From the NCBI RefSeq assembly GCF_000971135.1, contig NZ_BBLW01000007.1, positions 124,001 to 188,000 on the forward strand: a stretch of DNA of 64,000 nt. The letters are read 5' to 3'. Shown in pieces: positions 56,642 to 64,000 of the stretch; positions within the stretch are counted from its first letter, which is position 1, and each line of letters begins with the position of its first letter. The DNA is from Demequina phytophila. GTDB taxonomy: Bacteria; Actinomycetota; Actinomycetes; Actinomycetales; Demequinaceae. Position numbers and translations under genes: made by a program. The notes under the pieces were generated by a model. That model worked only from the letters and a program-made list of their open reading frames with translations. It did no database searches and had not been told where the DNA came from.

Positions 56642-57961
56642 ATGGCAGCGTCGAGCACCTCGATCCCCGCGGGCCGGGCCCTCACCACGGCCGCGATCGT
56701 CACCGCGCTCGGGTTCACCACCGCCGCACCGGCGGTCGCGGACGAGCGCCACCGCGTCAGGGAGGGTGACACGGTCTCCGACCTCGCGCAGCGCTACGGC
56801 AGCACCATCCCTGCGATCGTCGCGGCCAACGACCTGGACGCGCGCGCCACCATCTACGTGGGGACCACCGTCACGGTGCCGACCAAGGGCGGCACCGCCT
56901 CCCGGACCACCACGACGCTCTCCGCCACCTACACGGTGAAGGCGGGCGACACGCTGTCCGCGATCGCGCAGCGCCACGGCACCACCGTCGCCGCCCTCGC
57001 GCGCGACAACTCGCTCGCGAACGCGGCGCTCATCTACCCCGGGCAGCGCCTCACGATCGGCGGCTCGGGCGCGCGGTCCACGGTGTCGAAGGCGCCCTCC
57101 CGTCCCACCGGCGCGACGCACACGGTCGAGCCGGGCGACACGCTCTCGGAGCTCGCGCAGCGCCACGGCACCACGGTGGCCGCCATCGCCCGCGCCAACC
57201 ACCTGCCGAACGCGTCGTACATCGCGGTCGGGCAGCGGCTCACCATCCCCGGCTCGGGCACCTCGTCGTCGGCGACCTCGTCGAAGCCGTCGACCTCCGC
57301 GACCACCAGCGCCGCCACGGTCTACACCGTCCGCTCCGGCGACACCCTGTCCGCGATCGCGCAACGCCACGGAACCACCGTCGCCGCCCTCGCGCGCACC
57401 AACACGCTCGCGAACGCGTCGACCATCTACGTGGGCCAGCGCCTGCGCATCAGCGGCGCGAAGCCCACCTCCGGCCTGGTGGGCGACACGTTCGCGGGAC
57501 GCACCTACGCGCGCGACATCGTGTCGGCCGCGAACGTCAACAAGGCGACCCTCCTCGCGCGCTCGGTGCCATCGCGCGAGAGCATGCAGGCGCTGGTGAT
57601 CGCCACCGCCCGCCGCCACGGGGTCGACCCCGCGCTCGCGCAGGCCATCTCCTACCAGGAGTCGGGCTTCGACATGCGTGCCGTCTCCCCCGCCAACGCC
57701 GTGGGCGTCATGCAGGTCATCCCCACGTCCGGCGACTGGGCCTCCGACATGGCGGGGCGCCGCCTGGACCTGCTCGACGCCGAGGACAACGTCACGGCGG
57801 GCGTGCTGATCCTGCGATACCTCACCCGCTCGTTCAGCAAGGTGGACGATGCGATCGCCGGCTACTACCAGGGCGCCGCCGCGGTGCGGGATCACGGCTA
57901 CCACGCGGACACGGTCGGCTACGTGGCCAGCGTGAAGGCCCTCATGACCCGGTTCCGGTGA
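56642..57961 (+). CDS. Secreted LysM lytic transglycosylase
   Basis: The 439-residue protein starts with a signal peptide (ALTTAAIVTALGFTTAAPAVA, cleavage near 36). Four LysM peptidoglycan-binding modules follow, each opening like YTVKAGDTLSAIAQRHG and separated by Ser/Thr linkers (near 38-82, 97-142, 158-202 and 220-266). A C-terminal SLT-type lytic transglycosylase domain has AISYQESGFDMRAVSPANA (catalytic Glu) and GVMQVIP. It would bind and cleave cell-wall glycan outside the membrane. GGAGG precedes the ATG. The upstream GTCACA repeats suggest MtrA control. A motif copy is read Val-Asp-Asp-Ala-Ile. Confidence 0.92.
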   Translation: MAASSTSIPAGRALTTAAIVTALGFTTAAPAVADERHRVREGDTVSDLAQRYGSTIPAIVAANDLDARATIYVGTTVTVPTKGGTASRTTTTLSATYTVKAGDTLSAIAQRHGTTVAALARDNSLANAALIYPGQRLTIGGSGARSTVSKAPSRPTGATHTVEPGDTLSELAQRHGTTVAAIARANHLPNASYIAVGQRLTIPGSGTSSSATSSKPSTSATTSAATVYTVRSGDTLSAIAQRHGTTVAALARTNTLANASTIYVGQRLRISGAKPTSGLVGDTFAGRTYARDIVSAANVNKATLLARSVPSRESMQALVIATARRHGVDPALAQAISYQESGFDMRAVSPANAVGVMQVIPTSGDWASDMAGRRLDLLDAEDNVTAGVLILRYLTRSFSKVDDAIAGYYQGAAAVRDHGYHADTVGYVASVKALMTRFR

Positions 57962-57998
57962 CCCGACCGCCCCGCGCACCCGCAGCATCGTCCCCCCT

Positions 57999-58031
57999 GG
58001 TCGCGGCGCGCCGTCGGGGCGCCGCGGGACC
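57999..58031 (+). terminator. Terminator of the LysM transglycosylase gene
   Basis: GGTCGCGGCGC pairs with GCGCCGCGGGACC (one bulge) around GCCGTCGG. A GCATCGTCCC copy ends five bases before the stem (57985-57994). The kinase start codon follows 30 bases later. Confidence 0.6.
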
Positions 58032-58060
58032 GGTTCCGCGGTCAGCCTAGAATGTTCACC

Positions 58061-60019
58061 GTGTCAGACACCCTCACCGACCCGCTCCTCGGCCGCGTCA
58101 TCGACGGCCGCTACGAGGTGCGCGAGCGGGTCGCGGCGGGTGGCATGGCGACCGTCTACCTCGCTTTCGACCGGCGCCTCGAGCGCGACGTCGCCCTCAA
58201 GGTGATGCACCGCCACCTCGAGGTGGACCCCAACTCGCGCGAGTTCGTCGCCCGGTTCCGCCGCGAGGCGAAGGCCGCGGCACGGCTCACGCACCCCGGC
58301 GTGGTCCGCGTCTACGACCAGGGCATCGACGAGGACGTCTCGTACCTCACCATGGAGTACGTCGAGGGCGAGAACCTGCGCGAACGCATGGCCCACACCG
58401 GACCGCTGTCGCTGCGCGAGTCCCTCACCACGGTCGAGCACGTCCTCGACGCGCTCGCGTCGGCGCACCGCCTGGGCCTGGTCCACCAGGACGTGAAGCC
58501 GGAGAACGTGCTGATCGGCGAGGACGGTCGTCCACGCGTCGCGGACTTCGGGCTCGCGCGCGCCGTCACCGAGGTCACGTCGTCCACGTCGGGCACCATC
58601 CTGGGCACCGTCGCATACCTGGGCCCCGAGCTCATCACGAGCGGCGTCTCCGACGCGCGCACCGACGTGTACGCCAGCGGCGTGCTGCTGTACGAGATGA
58701 TCACCGGCCGCCAGCCCCACACCGGCACCACCGCCATCCAGGTCGCCACCAAGCACGTCCACGAGGACATCCCGGCGCCGTCGACCGTGGTCGCGTGGCT
58801 GCCGCCCGAGATCGACGAGCTCGTCGCCTCGCTCACCGCACGCGAACCCGACGCCCGGCCCGCCGACGCCGGCGATGCGCTGCAGGCGGTGCGCCGCACC
58901 GCGGGCCTGCTCGACGATCCGACGCTCGACCGCCGCGCCGACCCGCCGTCGGGGTCGACCGTCGCGGTGCGCGACTCCGACGCCACCACGGTGCTCGCGG
59001 CCACGCCGGCTGGCGCCACCGTGGCGCTGCCGATCGGGCTCGGCCACCCGTTCCCCGCGGTCGGCACCGAGCTCGCGGCGCTGCCCGACGACGACCCGGA
59101 GGCGAAGTCCCCCGTGCGCACCGACCGGCGCGCCGGCTGGTGGATCGCCGCGATCGTGGTCGCGGTGGTCGTGCTCGGCGGCGGCGGGCTGTGGTGGTAC
59201 AACTCGATCGGCCCCGGCGCGTACACGACCGTGCCGTCCGTGACCGCGGAGACGCAGGCGGATGCCGTCCGGCTGCTCGAGGGCGCCGGCCTGGTCCCCG
59301 ACATCACGAAGGTGTTCGACGACGACATCGCCGAGGGCATCGTGATCGGCACCGATCCGACGGCGCAGGCGCGCATCCTCGAGGGCGGCACCGTCGGGGT
59401 CACCGTGTCGAAGGGCCCCCGCATGACCACGGTGCCCAAGCTCGTGGGCACCTCGCAGGACGAGGCCGAGTCGCAGCTCGCGGAGCTCGAGCTTCCCCTC
59501 GGAGAGGTCACCGCCGCGCATTCGGACACGGTGCCCGCGGGACAGGTGATGTCGATCTCACCCAAGGCCGGCCAGAGCGTCCGCCACGACACCCCGGTGG
59601 ACCTCAAGGTGTCCGACGGACCGGCCCCCATCGACTTCCCGGACGTGTCCGGCATGACCGAGGACGAGGCACGCGCCCTGCTCGAGGGCGACTACGCGCT
59701 CACCGTCATCGTCGAGCACGCCCGCACCGAGGACGCAGCCAAGGGCGAGGTGTTCCTGCAGAGCCCCGAGGCCGGGGCCGCCGGTCACCGGCTCGACTCG
59801 ATCACGATCACCGTCTCCGACGGACCACCGCTGGTGACCGTCGACGACTACGTCGGCATGAAGGTGCAGCAGGCGGAGAAGGCAGCCGAGGCCGACGGCC
59901 TCGAGGTGCAGCTCTACCCGTTCTGGCCGTGGAGCTCGAAAGGCGGCGTGGTCGACCAGTCGATCGTCCCGGGCAACCAGGTCGAGCGCGGCACCACCAT
60001 CACGTTCAAGTACAACTGA
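58061..60019 (+). CDS. pknL: Serine/threonine protein kinase with four PASTA domains
   Basis: The 652-residue protein has a Hanks-type kinase domain: Gly-rich loop VAAGGMATVYLAF, ATP lysine in DVALKVM, catalytic loop VHQDVKPENVL, DFGLA and a GPE motif. A juxtamembrane linker, one transmembrane helix (GWWIAAIVVAVVVLGGG near 360-380) and four extracellular PASTA modules to the C-terminus follow. The catalytic loop has HQD where most family members have HRD. PASTA modules bind muropeptides or lipid II. Position beside the Rv2175c-like and aroG genes suggests PknL; M. tuberculosis PknL itself lacks PASTA domains. GTG at 58061 is chosen because TAGAAT (58048-58053) overlaps the earlier ATG at 58052. 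Confidence 0.85.
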   Translation: MSDTLTDPLLGRVIDGRYEVRERVAAGGMATVYLAFDRRLERDVALKVMHRHLEVDPNSREFVARFRREAKAAARLTHPGVVRVYDQGIDEDVSYLTMEYVEGENLRERMAHTGPLSLRESLTTVEHVLDALASAHRLGLVHQDVKPENVLIGEDGRPRVADFGLARAVTEVTSSTSGTILGTVAYLGPELITSGVSDARTDVYASGVLLYEMITGRQPHTGTTAIQVATKHVHEDIPAPSTVVAWLPPEIDELVASLTAREPDARPADAGDALQAVRRTAGLLDDPTLDRRADPPSGSTVAVRDSDATTVLAATPAGATVALPIGLGHPFPAVGTELAALPDDDPEAKSPVRTDRRAGWWIAAIVVAVVVLGGGGLWWYNSIGPGAYTTVPSVTAETQADAVRLLEGAGLVPDITKVFDDDIAEGIVIGTDPTAQARILEGGTVGVTVSKGPRMTTVPKLVGTSQDEAESQLAELELPLGEVTAAHSDTVPAGQVMSISPKAGQSVRHDTPVDLKVSDGPAPIDFPDVSGMTEDEARALLEGDYALTVIVEHARTEDAAKGEVFLQSPEAGAAGHRLDSITITVSDGPPLVTVDDYVGMKVQQAEKAAEADGLEVQLYPFWPWSSKGGVVDQSIVPGNQVERGTTITFKYN

Positions 60020-60070
60020 TCCGCGGCATCGTCCCCGCCGCTCCCCCGCCGTCCCGGGCCGGAACGCCGA

Positions 60071-60102
60071 ACGCCCCGCCCCGGATGACCGGGACGGGGC
60101 GT
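60071..60102. terminator. Bidirectional terminator between the kinase gene and aroG
   Basis: ACGCCCCG pairs with CGGGGCGT and, after one mismatch, CCCGG pairs with CCGGG around ATGA. Two motif copies in inverted orientation flank it (60026 and 60103) and could extend it by an outer 11-bp helix, GCATCGTCCCC with GGGGACGATGC. Confidence 0.8.
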
Positions 60103-60118
60103 GGGGACGATGCGCGGG

Positions 60119-61498
60119 TTAGGCGATCTCCTCGGGCTGCGGCAGCCGTGCCTTGTGCCGGGCCAAGAGGTCGGCGACCAGGAACGCCATCTCCAGCGAC
60201 TGCTGGTGGTTGAGGCGCGGGTCGACCTTGGTCTCGTAGCGGCGTGCCAGGCCCTCGTCATCGATCTTCTCGGTGCCGCCCATCACCTCGGTGACGTCGT
60301 CGCCCGTGAGCTCGACGTGGAGGCCGCCGGGAATGGTGCCGAGCGCCTCGTGCACCTCGAAGAACCCGGTGACCTCGTCGAGGATGGTGTCGAACTTGCG
60401 GGTCTTGTAGCCCGAGTCGGACGTGAACGTGTTGCCGTGCATCGGGTCGGTGAGCCACGTCACCGCGACGCCGGAGTCCCGCACGCCTTCGACGATCGAC
60501 GGCAACGCGTCCCGCACCTTGTCCGCACCCATGCGCGCCACGAAGGTCAGGCGGCCTGGCACGTTCTCGGGGTTGAGGATCTCCGCGAGCCGCACCGCGT
60601 CCTGCGACGTGGCCGTGGGCCCCAGCTTCACCGCGAGCGGGTTGTGCACCTTCGACAGGAACTCGACGTGCGCGCCGTCGAGCTGACGGGTGCGCTCGCC
60701 GATCCACAGGAAGTGGGCGGAGCAGTCGTACGCGAGGCCCGACCGCGAGTCGATGCGGGTGAGCGCACGCTCGTAGTCGAGCAGCAGCGCCTCGTGGCTC
60801 GAGAACAGCTCGACCGTCTTGAGGGCCTCGAAGTCGCCGCCGGCGGCGCCCATGAAGCGCACCGCGCGGTCGATCTCCGCGGCGAACTGCTCGTACTTCG
60901 CGTACGCGGGGTTCGCCGCGAAGCCCTTGTTCCACTGGTGCACGCGGCGCAGGTCCGCGAAGCCGCCCTGGGTGAACGCTCGGATGAGGTTCAGCGTCGC
61001 AGCCGACACGTGGTACGCGTCGACCAGCCGCTCGGGGTTGGGGAGGCGCTCCTCGGCCGTGAAGCCCGACGAGTTGACGATGTCGCCGCGGTACACGGGC
61101 AGCGTCACGCCGTCACGCGTCTCCGTGTCGGACGAGCGCGGCTTGGCGTACTGACCCGCCATGCGGCCGATCTTCACCACCGGCGTCGACGCGCCGTACG
61201 TGAGGATGACGGCCATCTGGAGGATGGTCTTGATCTTGTTGCGGATGCGGTCCGCGGTGGCCTCCGCGAAGATCTCCGCGCAGTCACCGCCCTGGAGGAC
61301 GAACGCCTCGCCGCGTGACGCGGCGGCCAGCTGCGCACGCAGCCGGTCCGCCTCGCCCGCGAACACCAGAGGGGGGACCTGCGAGAGACGGTCGGTCGCG
61401 CGTCGCAGCGCAGCGGCATCGGGCCACTGCGGCTGCTGCCTCGCCTCCTTGGAGAGGAACGAGTCGACGCCCGCCGCCGCCAGGGCAGCCTCGGTCAT
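60119..61498 (-). CDS. aroG: 3-deoxy-7-phosphoheptulonate synthase, class II
   Basis: The 459-residue class II DAHP synthase joins phosphoenolpyruvate and erythrose 4-phosphate at the entry of the shikimate pathway. Visible motifs are LQGGDCAEIF, RMAGQYAKPRS, SHEALLLDYE, WIGERTRQLDGAHVEFL, DPMHGNTF and the C-terminal HVELTGDDVTEVMGG. It starts four bases after the pfp stop and is co-transcribed with it. The same gene (Rv2178c) lies close to pknL in M. tuberculosis. Confidence 0.95.
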   Translation of the reverse strand: MTEAALAAAGVDSFLSKEARQQPQWPDAAALRRATDRLSQVPPLVFAGEADRLRAQLAAASRGEAFVLQGGDCAEIFAEATADRIRNKIKTILQMAVILTYGASTPVVKIGRMAGQYAKPRSSDTETRDGVTLPVYRGDIVNSSGFTAEERLPNPERLVDAYHVSAATLNLIRAFTQGGFADLRRVHQWNKGFAANPAYAKYEQFAAEIDRAVRFMGAAGGDFEALKTVELFSSHEALLLDYERALTRIDSRSGLAYDCSAHFLWIGERTRQLDGAHVEFLSKVHNPLAVKLGPTATSQDAVRLAEILNPENVPGRLTFVARMGADKVRDALPSIVEGVRDSGVAVTWLTDPMHGNTFTSDSGYKTRKFDTILDEVTGFFEVHEALGTIPGGLHVELTGDDVTEVMGGTEKIDDEGLARRYETKVDPRLNHQQSLEMAFLVADLLARHKARLPQPEEIA

Positions 61499-61502
61499 GT
61501 GA

Positions 61503-62702
61503 TTACGCCTGCCCGATCGCCTCGAGGGTCTCGACGTACCACGGGGTCGTGGTGTCGAACGGCTTGTGGCCCGCGATGCGCGGGAACGGGATCGCCTTGA
61601 GCCGGTCGCCGTCCTCCTCGTCGTGGCCGATCACGCCGGGCTCGCCGCGCAGCGCGCACTCGACCGCGTAGTCCGTCATCGACTTGATGAGGCGCAGGTC
61701 CTCGGCGTTCGCGGCCGCGGCGCGGGAGAAGTAGCCCGACTTCTGGACCATGACCTTCTCCGCGCCCAGCTTCTCCGCGAACTGCTTCGCGAACCACTGT
61801 CCGGGGTTGATCTCGTCGAGGCGCACGTGGCCGAACGGGTCGCGCTTGACCTCCTGGCCGGTGGCCTCCATCTCCGCGATGATCTCGGGCACGCCGGCGC
61901 CCTCCGAGAGGAAGATGTTGACGTTGCCGACCTCGTCCATGACGGTGCGCAGGCGCGCGGCCTCGGCGTCGATGTCGAGCTTCTGCTCGGGCACGTAGAC
62001 GGCGTGGATGTCCCAGCGCTCCTTGGTGAGCCCGATGCCCGGCAGGAACGTGCGGGTCTCCAGGTCCTCGCGGTACTTCATCGCGGCGGCGGCGGTGAGC
62101 CAGCCGCAGGCACGGCCCATGACCTCGTGGATGATGAGCATGCGCGGGCCCGAACGGTGCTCGCCGATGATGTTGCGGCCGAACTTCGCCGCCTCCTCGG
62201 CCGCGGTCCAGGCGCCGAGCGACTGGCGGATGGGCACCACGTCGTTGTCGATGGTCTTGGGCAGGCCCACGACGGTGAGGCCGTAGTCGTTGTCCGCGAG
62301 GTACGCGGCGAGGTCGGCAGCCGTGGTGTTGGTGTCGTCGCCGCCGATCGTGTGGAGCACGTCCACGCCGTCGGCCTTGAGCTGCTCCGCCGCGACGGCC
62401 AGCGGGTCCTGACCCTCCTGGACCAGCCCGCGCTTGACGCAGTCCGCGACGTTGGTGAGCTTGACGCGCGAGTTGCCGATGGGCGAGCCGCCGAACTCGT
62501 GCAGCAGGCCGGCGTGCTTGCGCACCTCGTCATCGATCACGATCTTCTTGCCGAGCAGCAGACCCCAGTAGCCGTGCTCATAGGCGATGATCTCCACCTC
62601 GGGGGCGATCTCGGTGTAGCGCTCGATCAGGCCTCCCACCGCGGAGGAGAGGCAGGGGGCGAACCCACCGGCGGTCAGGAGTGCAACGCGGCGAACCGAC
62701 AT
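61503..62702 (-). CDS. pfp: Diphosphate-dependent phosphofructokinase
   Basis: The 399-residue protein belongs to the phosphofructokinase family. Two PPi-type marks are present: HTIGGDDTNTTA, with Asp where ATP-PFK has Gly, and GLPKTIDNDV, with Lys in place of the ATP-enzyme residue. It would interconvert fructose 6-phosphate and fructose 1,6-bisphosphate using pyrophosphate, reversibly. The AAMKYREDLE and RDPFGHVRLDEINPGQWFA regions fit the long actinobacterial subgroup. It is first in an operon with aroG, linking upper glycolysis and aromatic synthesis. Confidence 0.9.
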   Translation of the reverse strand: MSVRRVALLTAGGFAPCLSSAVGGLIERYTEIAPEVEIIAYEHGYWGLLLGKKIVIDDEVRKHAGLLHEFGGSPIGNSRVKLTNVADCVKRGLVQEGQDPLAVAAEQLKADGVDVLHTIGGDDTNTTAADLAAYLADNDYGLTVVGLPKTIDNDVVPIRQSLGAWTAAEEAAKFGRNIIGEHRSGPRMLIIHEVMGRACGWLTAAAAMKYREDLETRTFLPGIGLTKERWDIHAVYVPEQKLDIDAEAARLRTVMDEVGNVNIFLSEGAGVPEIIAEMEATGQEVKRDPFGHVRLDEINPGQWFAKQFAEKLGAEKVMVQKSGYFSRAAAANAEDLRLIKSMTDYAVECALRGEPGVIGHDEEDGDRLKAIPFPRIAGHKPFDTTTPWYVETLEAIGQA

Positions 62703-62784
62703 GACGGACCTTTCGTTCTGTGTCTTGCGGATTTCGTGGTCATTCTAGGCGCGTGACGATGCGCCGGTGGGCGGGACGGGTGAC

Positions 62785-63498
62785 CTACTCCCCCGCGCCG
62801 GAATCCTTCTCCTTGGCCAGCTCGCGCTTGACCGAGGCGGCGTCGCGCTCGACGTACTCCTGGCCCGACAGCGCCGCGATGGCGGTCATGATGCGGTCCG
62901 TCGCCTCGCGCAGCGCGGTGCGGTCGTCCTGGCGGCCGTCGAAGTCCGACAGGTCGATCGCCGGGCCGATCCGCACACCGATCGGGTGCCGCTTGGGCAC
63001 CTTCTGGCCGATGGGCTGCGCGATGTGGGTGTCGATCATCGCGACAGGGATCACGGGCGCACCCGACTCGATCGCGAGGCGCGCCACGCCCGTCTTGCCG
63101 CGGTACAGTCGGCCGTCGGGGCTGCGGGTGCCCTCGGGATAGATGCCGAGCAGCTCTCCACCCTGCACCACCTGGAGCCCGGTGCGCAGCGCCGCCTCGG
63201 ACGCGCGCCCCCCGCCGCGGTGCACGGGGATGGTGCCGACGCCCTCCATGAAGGCCTTGGTCGCGTATCCCTTCACGCCCTTGCCGGTGAAGTACTCCTC
63301 CTTGCCGAGGAACACCACCTTGCGCTTGATCACCACGGGCAGGAACACGGAGTCCGAGAAGGACAGGTGATTCGAGGCGAGGATGGCGCCGCCGGTCTCG
63401 GGGATGTGCTCCTCGCCCTCGACGGAGGGCTTGTAGACGCCCTTGAGCGCGGGGCCCACGAGCACATGCTTGAAGAGGCGGTAGTAGGTATCGCTCAT
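62785..63498 (-). CDS. plsC: 1-acyl-sn-glycerol-3-phosphate acyltransferase
   Basis: The 237-residue acyltransferase has the catalytic NHLSFSDSVFLP (His-x4-Asp) near 43 and the glycerol-phosphate motif YPEGTRSPDG near 118. It would make phosphatidic acid for phospholipid synthesis at the inner face of the membrane. It lies six bases after the ROK gene stop. Rv2182c holds a similar place in M. tuberculosis. A near-motif TGACGATGCGCCGG follows the stop (62754). Confidence 0.9.
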   Translation of the reverse strand: MSDTYYRLFKHVLVGPALKGVYKPSVEGEEHIPETGGAILASNHLSFSDSVFLPVVIKRKVVFLGKEEYFTGKGVKGYATKAFMEGVGTIPVHRGGGRASEAALRTGLQVVQGGELLGIYPEGTRSPDGRLYRGKTGVARLAIESGAPVIPVAMIDTHIAQPIGQKVPKRHPIGVRIGPAIDLSDFDGRQDDRTALREATDRIMTAIAALSGQEYVERDAASVKRELAKEKDSGAGE

Positions 63499-63504
63499 GG
63501 CTTC

Positions 63505-64000
63505 CTAGCGGTCGGCTGCGGCGATGCGGGCGAGGTCGGCCGCGCCGACGATCCCCGCGTCGTTGCCCATCTGCGCGGGAACGATCGGCACGATGGGCCG
63601 GTGGCCGCGCGCGGGCAGGTTGTCCTCGAACGCCTTGCGGGCGGGGTGGAGGAGGAGGTCGCCGGCGGCGACGACGCCACCGCCGATCACGAACAGCTCA
63701 GGGTCGAGCGCGGCGGCGAGCGACGCGGAGCCCTCGCCGATCCACCGGCCCAGCTCGGCCAGCAGCTCCACGCCGAGATCGTCGCCCTCGACCGCGGCCT
63801 CGGTGACGTGCGGGCCCTTGATCGACGCCGCGTCGCCGCCGGCGAGCTCGAGCAGATGCGCGGCGCGCACGGGACGGTCGACCGCGGCGCGGCGGGCCTC
63901 GCGGGTGAGCGCGGAGCCCGACGCGTACTGCTCCCAGCAGCCCCGCAGTCCGCAGCCGCACGAGTGCCCGCCGGGCACCACGCGCAGGTGGCCGAGCTCC
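63505..64000 (-). CDS. ROK-family glucokinase, C-terminal part (partial)
   Basis: Only the last 164 codons are in the window; the 5' end is beyond the right edge. The ROK zinc site is visible as HSCGCGLRGCWEQYASGSAL, followed by the C-terminal subdomain with LDPELFVIGGGVVAAGDLL. It would phosphorylate glucose with ATP or polyphosphate. It is upstream of plsC on the same strand with six bases between, so it heads this short operon. Confidence 0.85.
   Translation of the reverse strand, partial: ELGHLRVVPGGHSCGCGLRGCWEQYASGSALTREARRAAVDRPVRAAHLLELAGGDAASIKGPHVTEAAVEGDDLGVELLAELGRWIGEGSASLAAALDPELFVIGGGVVAAGDLLLHPARKAFEDNLPARGHRPIVPIVPAQMGNDAGIVGAADLARIAAADR

Noticed and set aside
56742-57456. 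Repeated near-identical blocks in the LysM gene as a mobile or CRISPR repeat
   Set aside because: They are the four LysM protein modules; similarity is explained by the repeated domain.

Overview
The window is chromosomal DNA from a high-G+C actinobacterium. G+C is roughly 70% or more by eye. The gene orders are those of free-living Actinobacteria: RNase D, DUF3000 and dxs together; TrmA-like methyltransferase, APC permease, two Trk NAD-binding proteins, DUF3159, OB-fold protein, dut, DUF4193 and suhB together; Rv2175c-like protein, PASTA kinase, class II DAHP synthase and plsC close together. Two long stretches match the order known in Mycobacterium tuberculosis around Rv2680-Rv2703 and Rv2173-Rv2182. 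A topoisomerase IV-like ParC/ParE pair, PPi-dependent phosphofructokinase and TreY/TreZ fit the order Micrococcales (Demequina- or Cellulomonas-like). That placement is inference; no rRNA or marker phylogeny is available here.

Layout. 1-6.9 kb: thrS start (partial), dgt, thpR, a lone tRNA-Val(CAC), the folate pair pabB-pabC, a five-tRNA cluster (Gly, Cys, Val, Gly, Val), a GNAT protein and an unknown gene. 6.9-13.1 kb: DUF1684 and TetR genes divergent from an OsmC/Ohr peroxidase across a strong palindrome, then treY-treZ for trehalose from glycogen-type glucans. 13.1-21.7 kb: a DUF222-HNH nuclease, two membrane proteins, PPK2, an AFG1/ZapE-like ATPase, gnd, DUF3000 and an RNase D-like protein. 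21.7-36.8 kb: dxs, acnA, the RNA methyltransferase and permease, ceoB-ceoC, DUF3159, OB-fold, dut, DUF4193, suhB, a frameshifted sepH, a phosphodiesterase-like protein and DUF5998. 37-47.6 kb: parC, an HxlR/VOC pair, a thrE operon, parE with a small membrane gene, and TspO-like, GNAT and small membrane proteins. 47.7-64 kb: an alanine symporter, a large LuxR-type ATPase regulator, sigA, DUF4192, a polyprenyl synthase, an Rv2175c-like protein, a LysM lytic transglycosylase, a PASTA kinase, aroG-pfp, plsC and a ROK glucokinase (partial). Genes are tightly packed, with many ATGA/GTGA overlaps; no gap exceeds about 230 bp. No prophage, insertion sequence, CRISPR array or rRNA was found.

The most unusual signal is a short non-palindromic sequence. 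GGACGATGC occurs 34 times (17 per strand), where base composition predicts about one. All 11 intergenic copies carry the longer GGGACGATGC, and several abut terminators or form inverted pairs. This is the signature of a chromosome-wide iterated element such as a DNA-uptake sequence, which I do not know to be described in Actinobacteria. Other points of interest are a stacked three-way-junction RNA candidate between the RNase D gene and dxs, a leader peptide and RBS-masking hairpin before treY, a frameshift in sepH, and a PASTA kinase with HQD in place of HRD.
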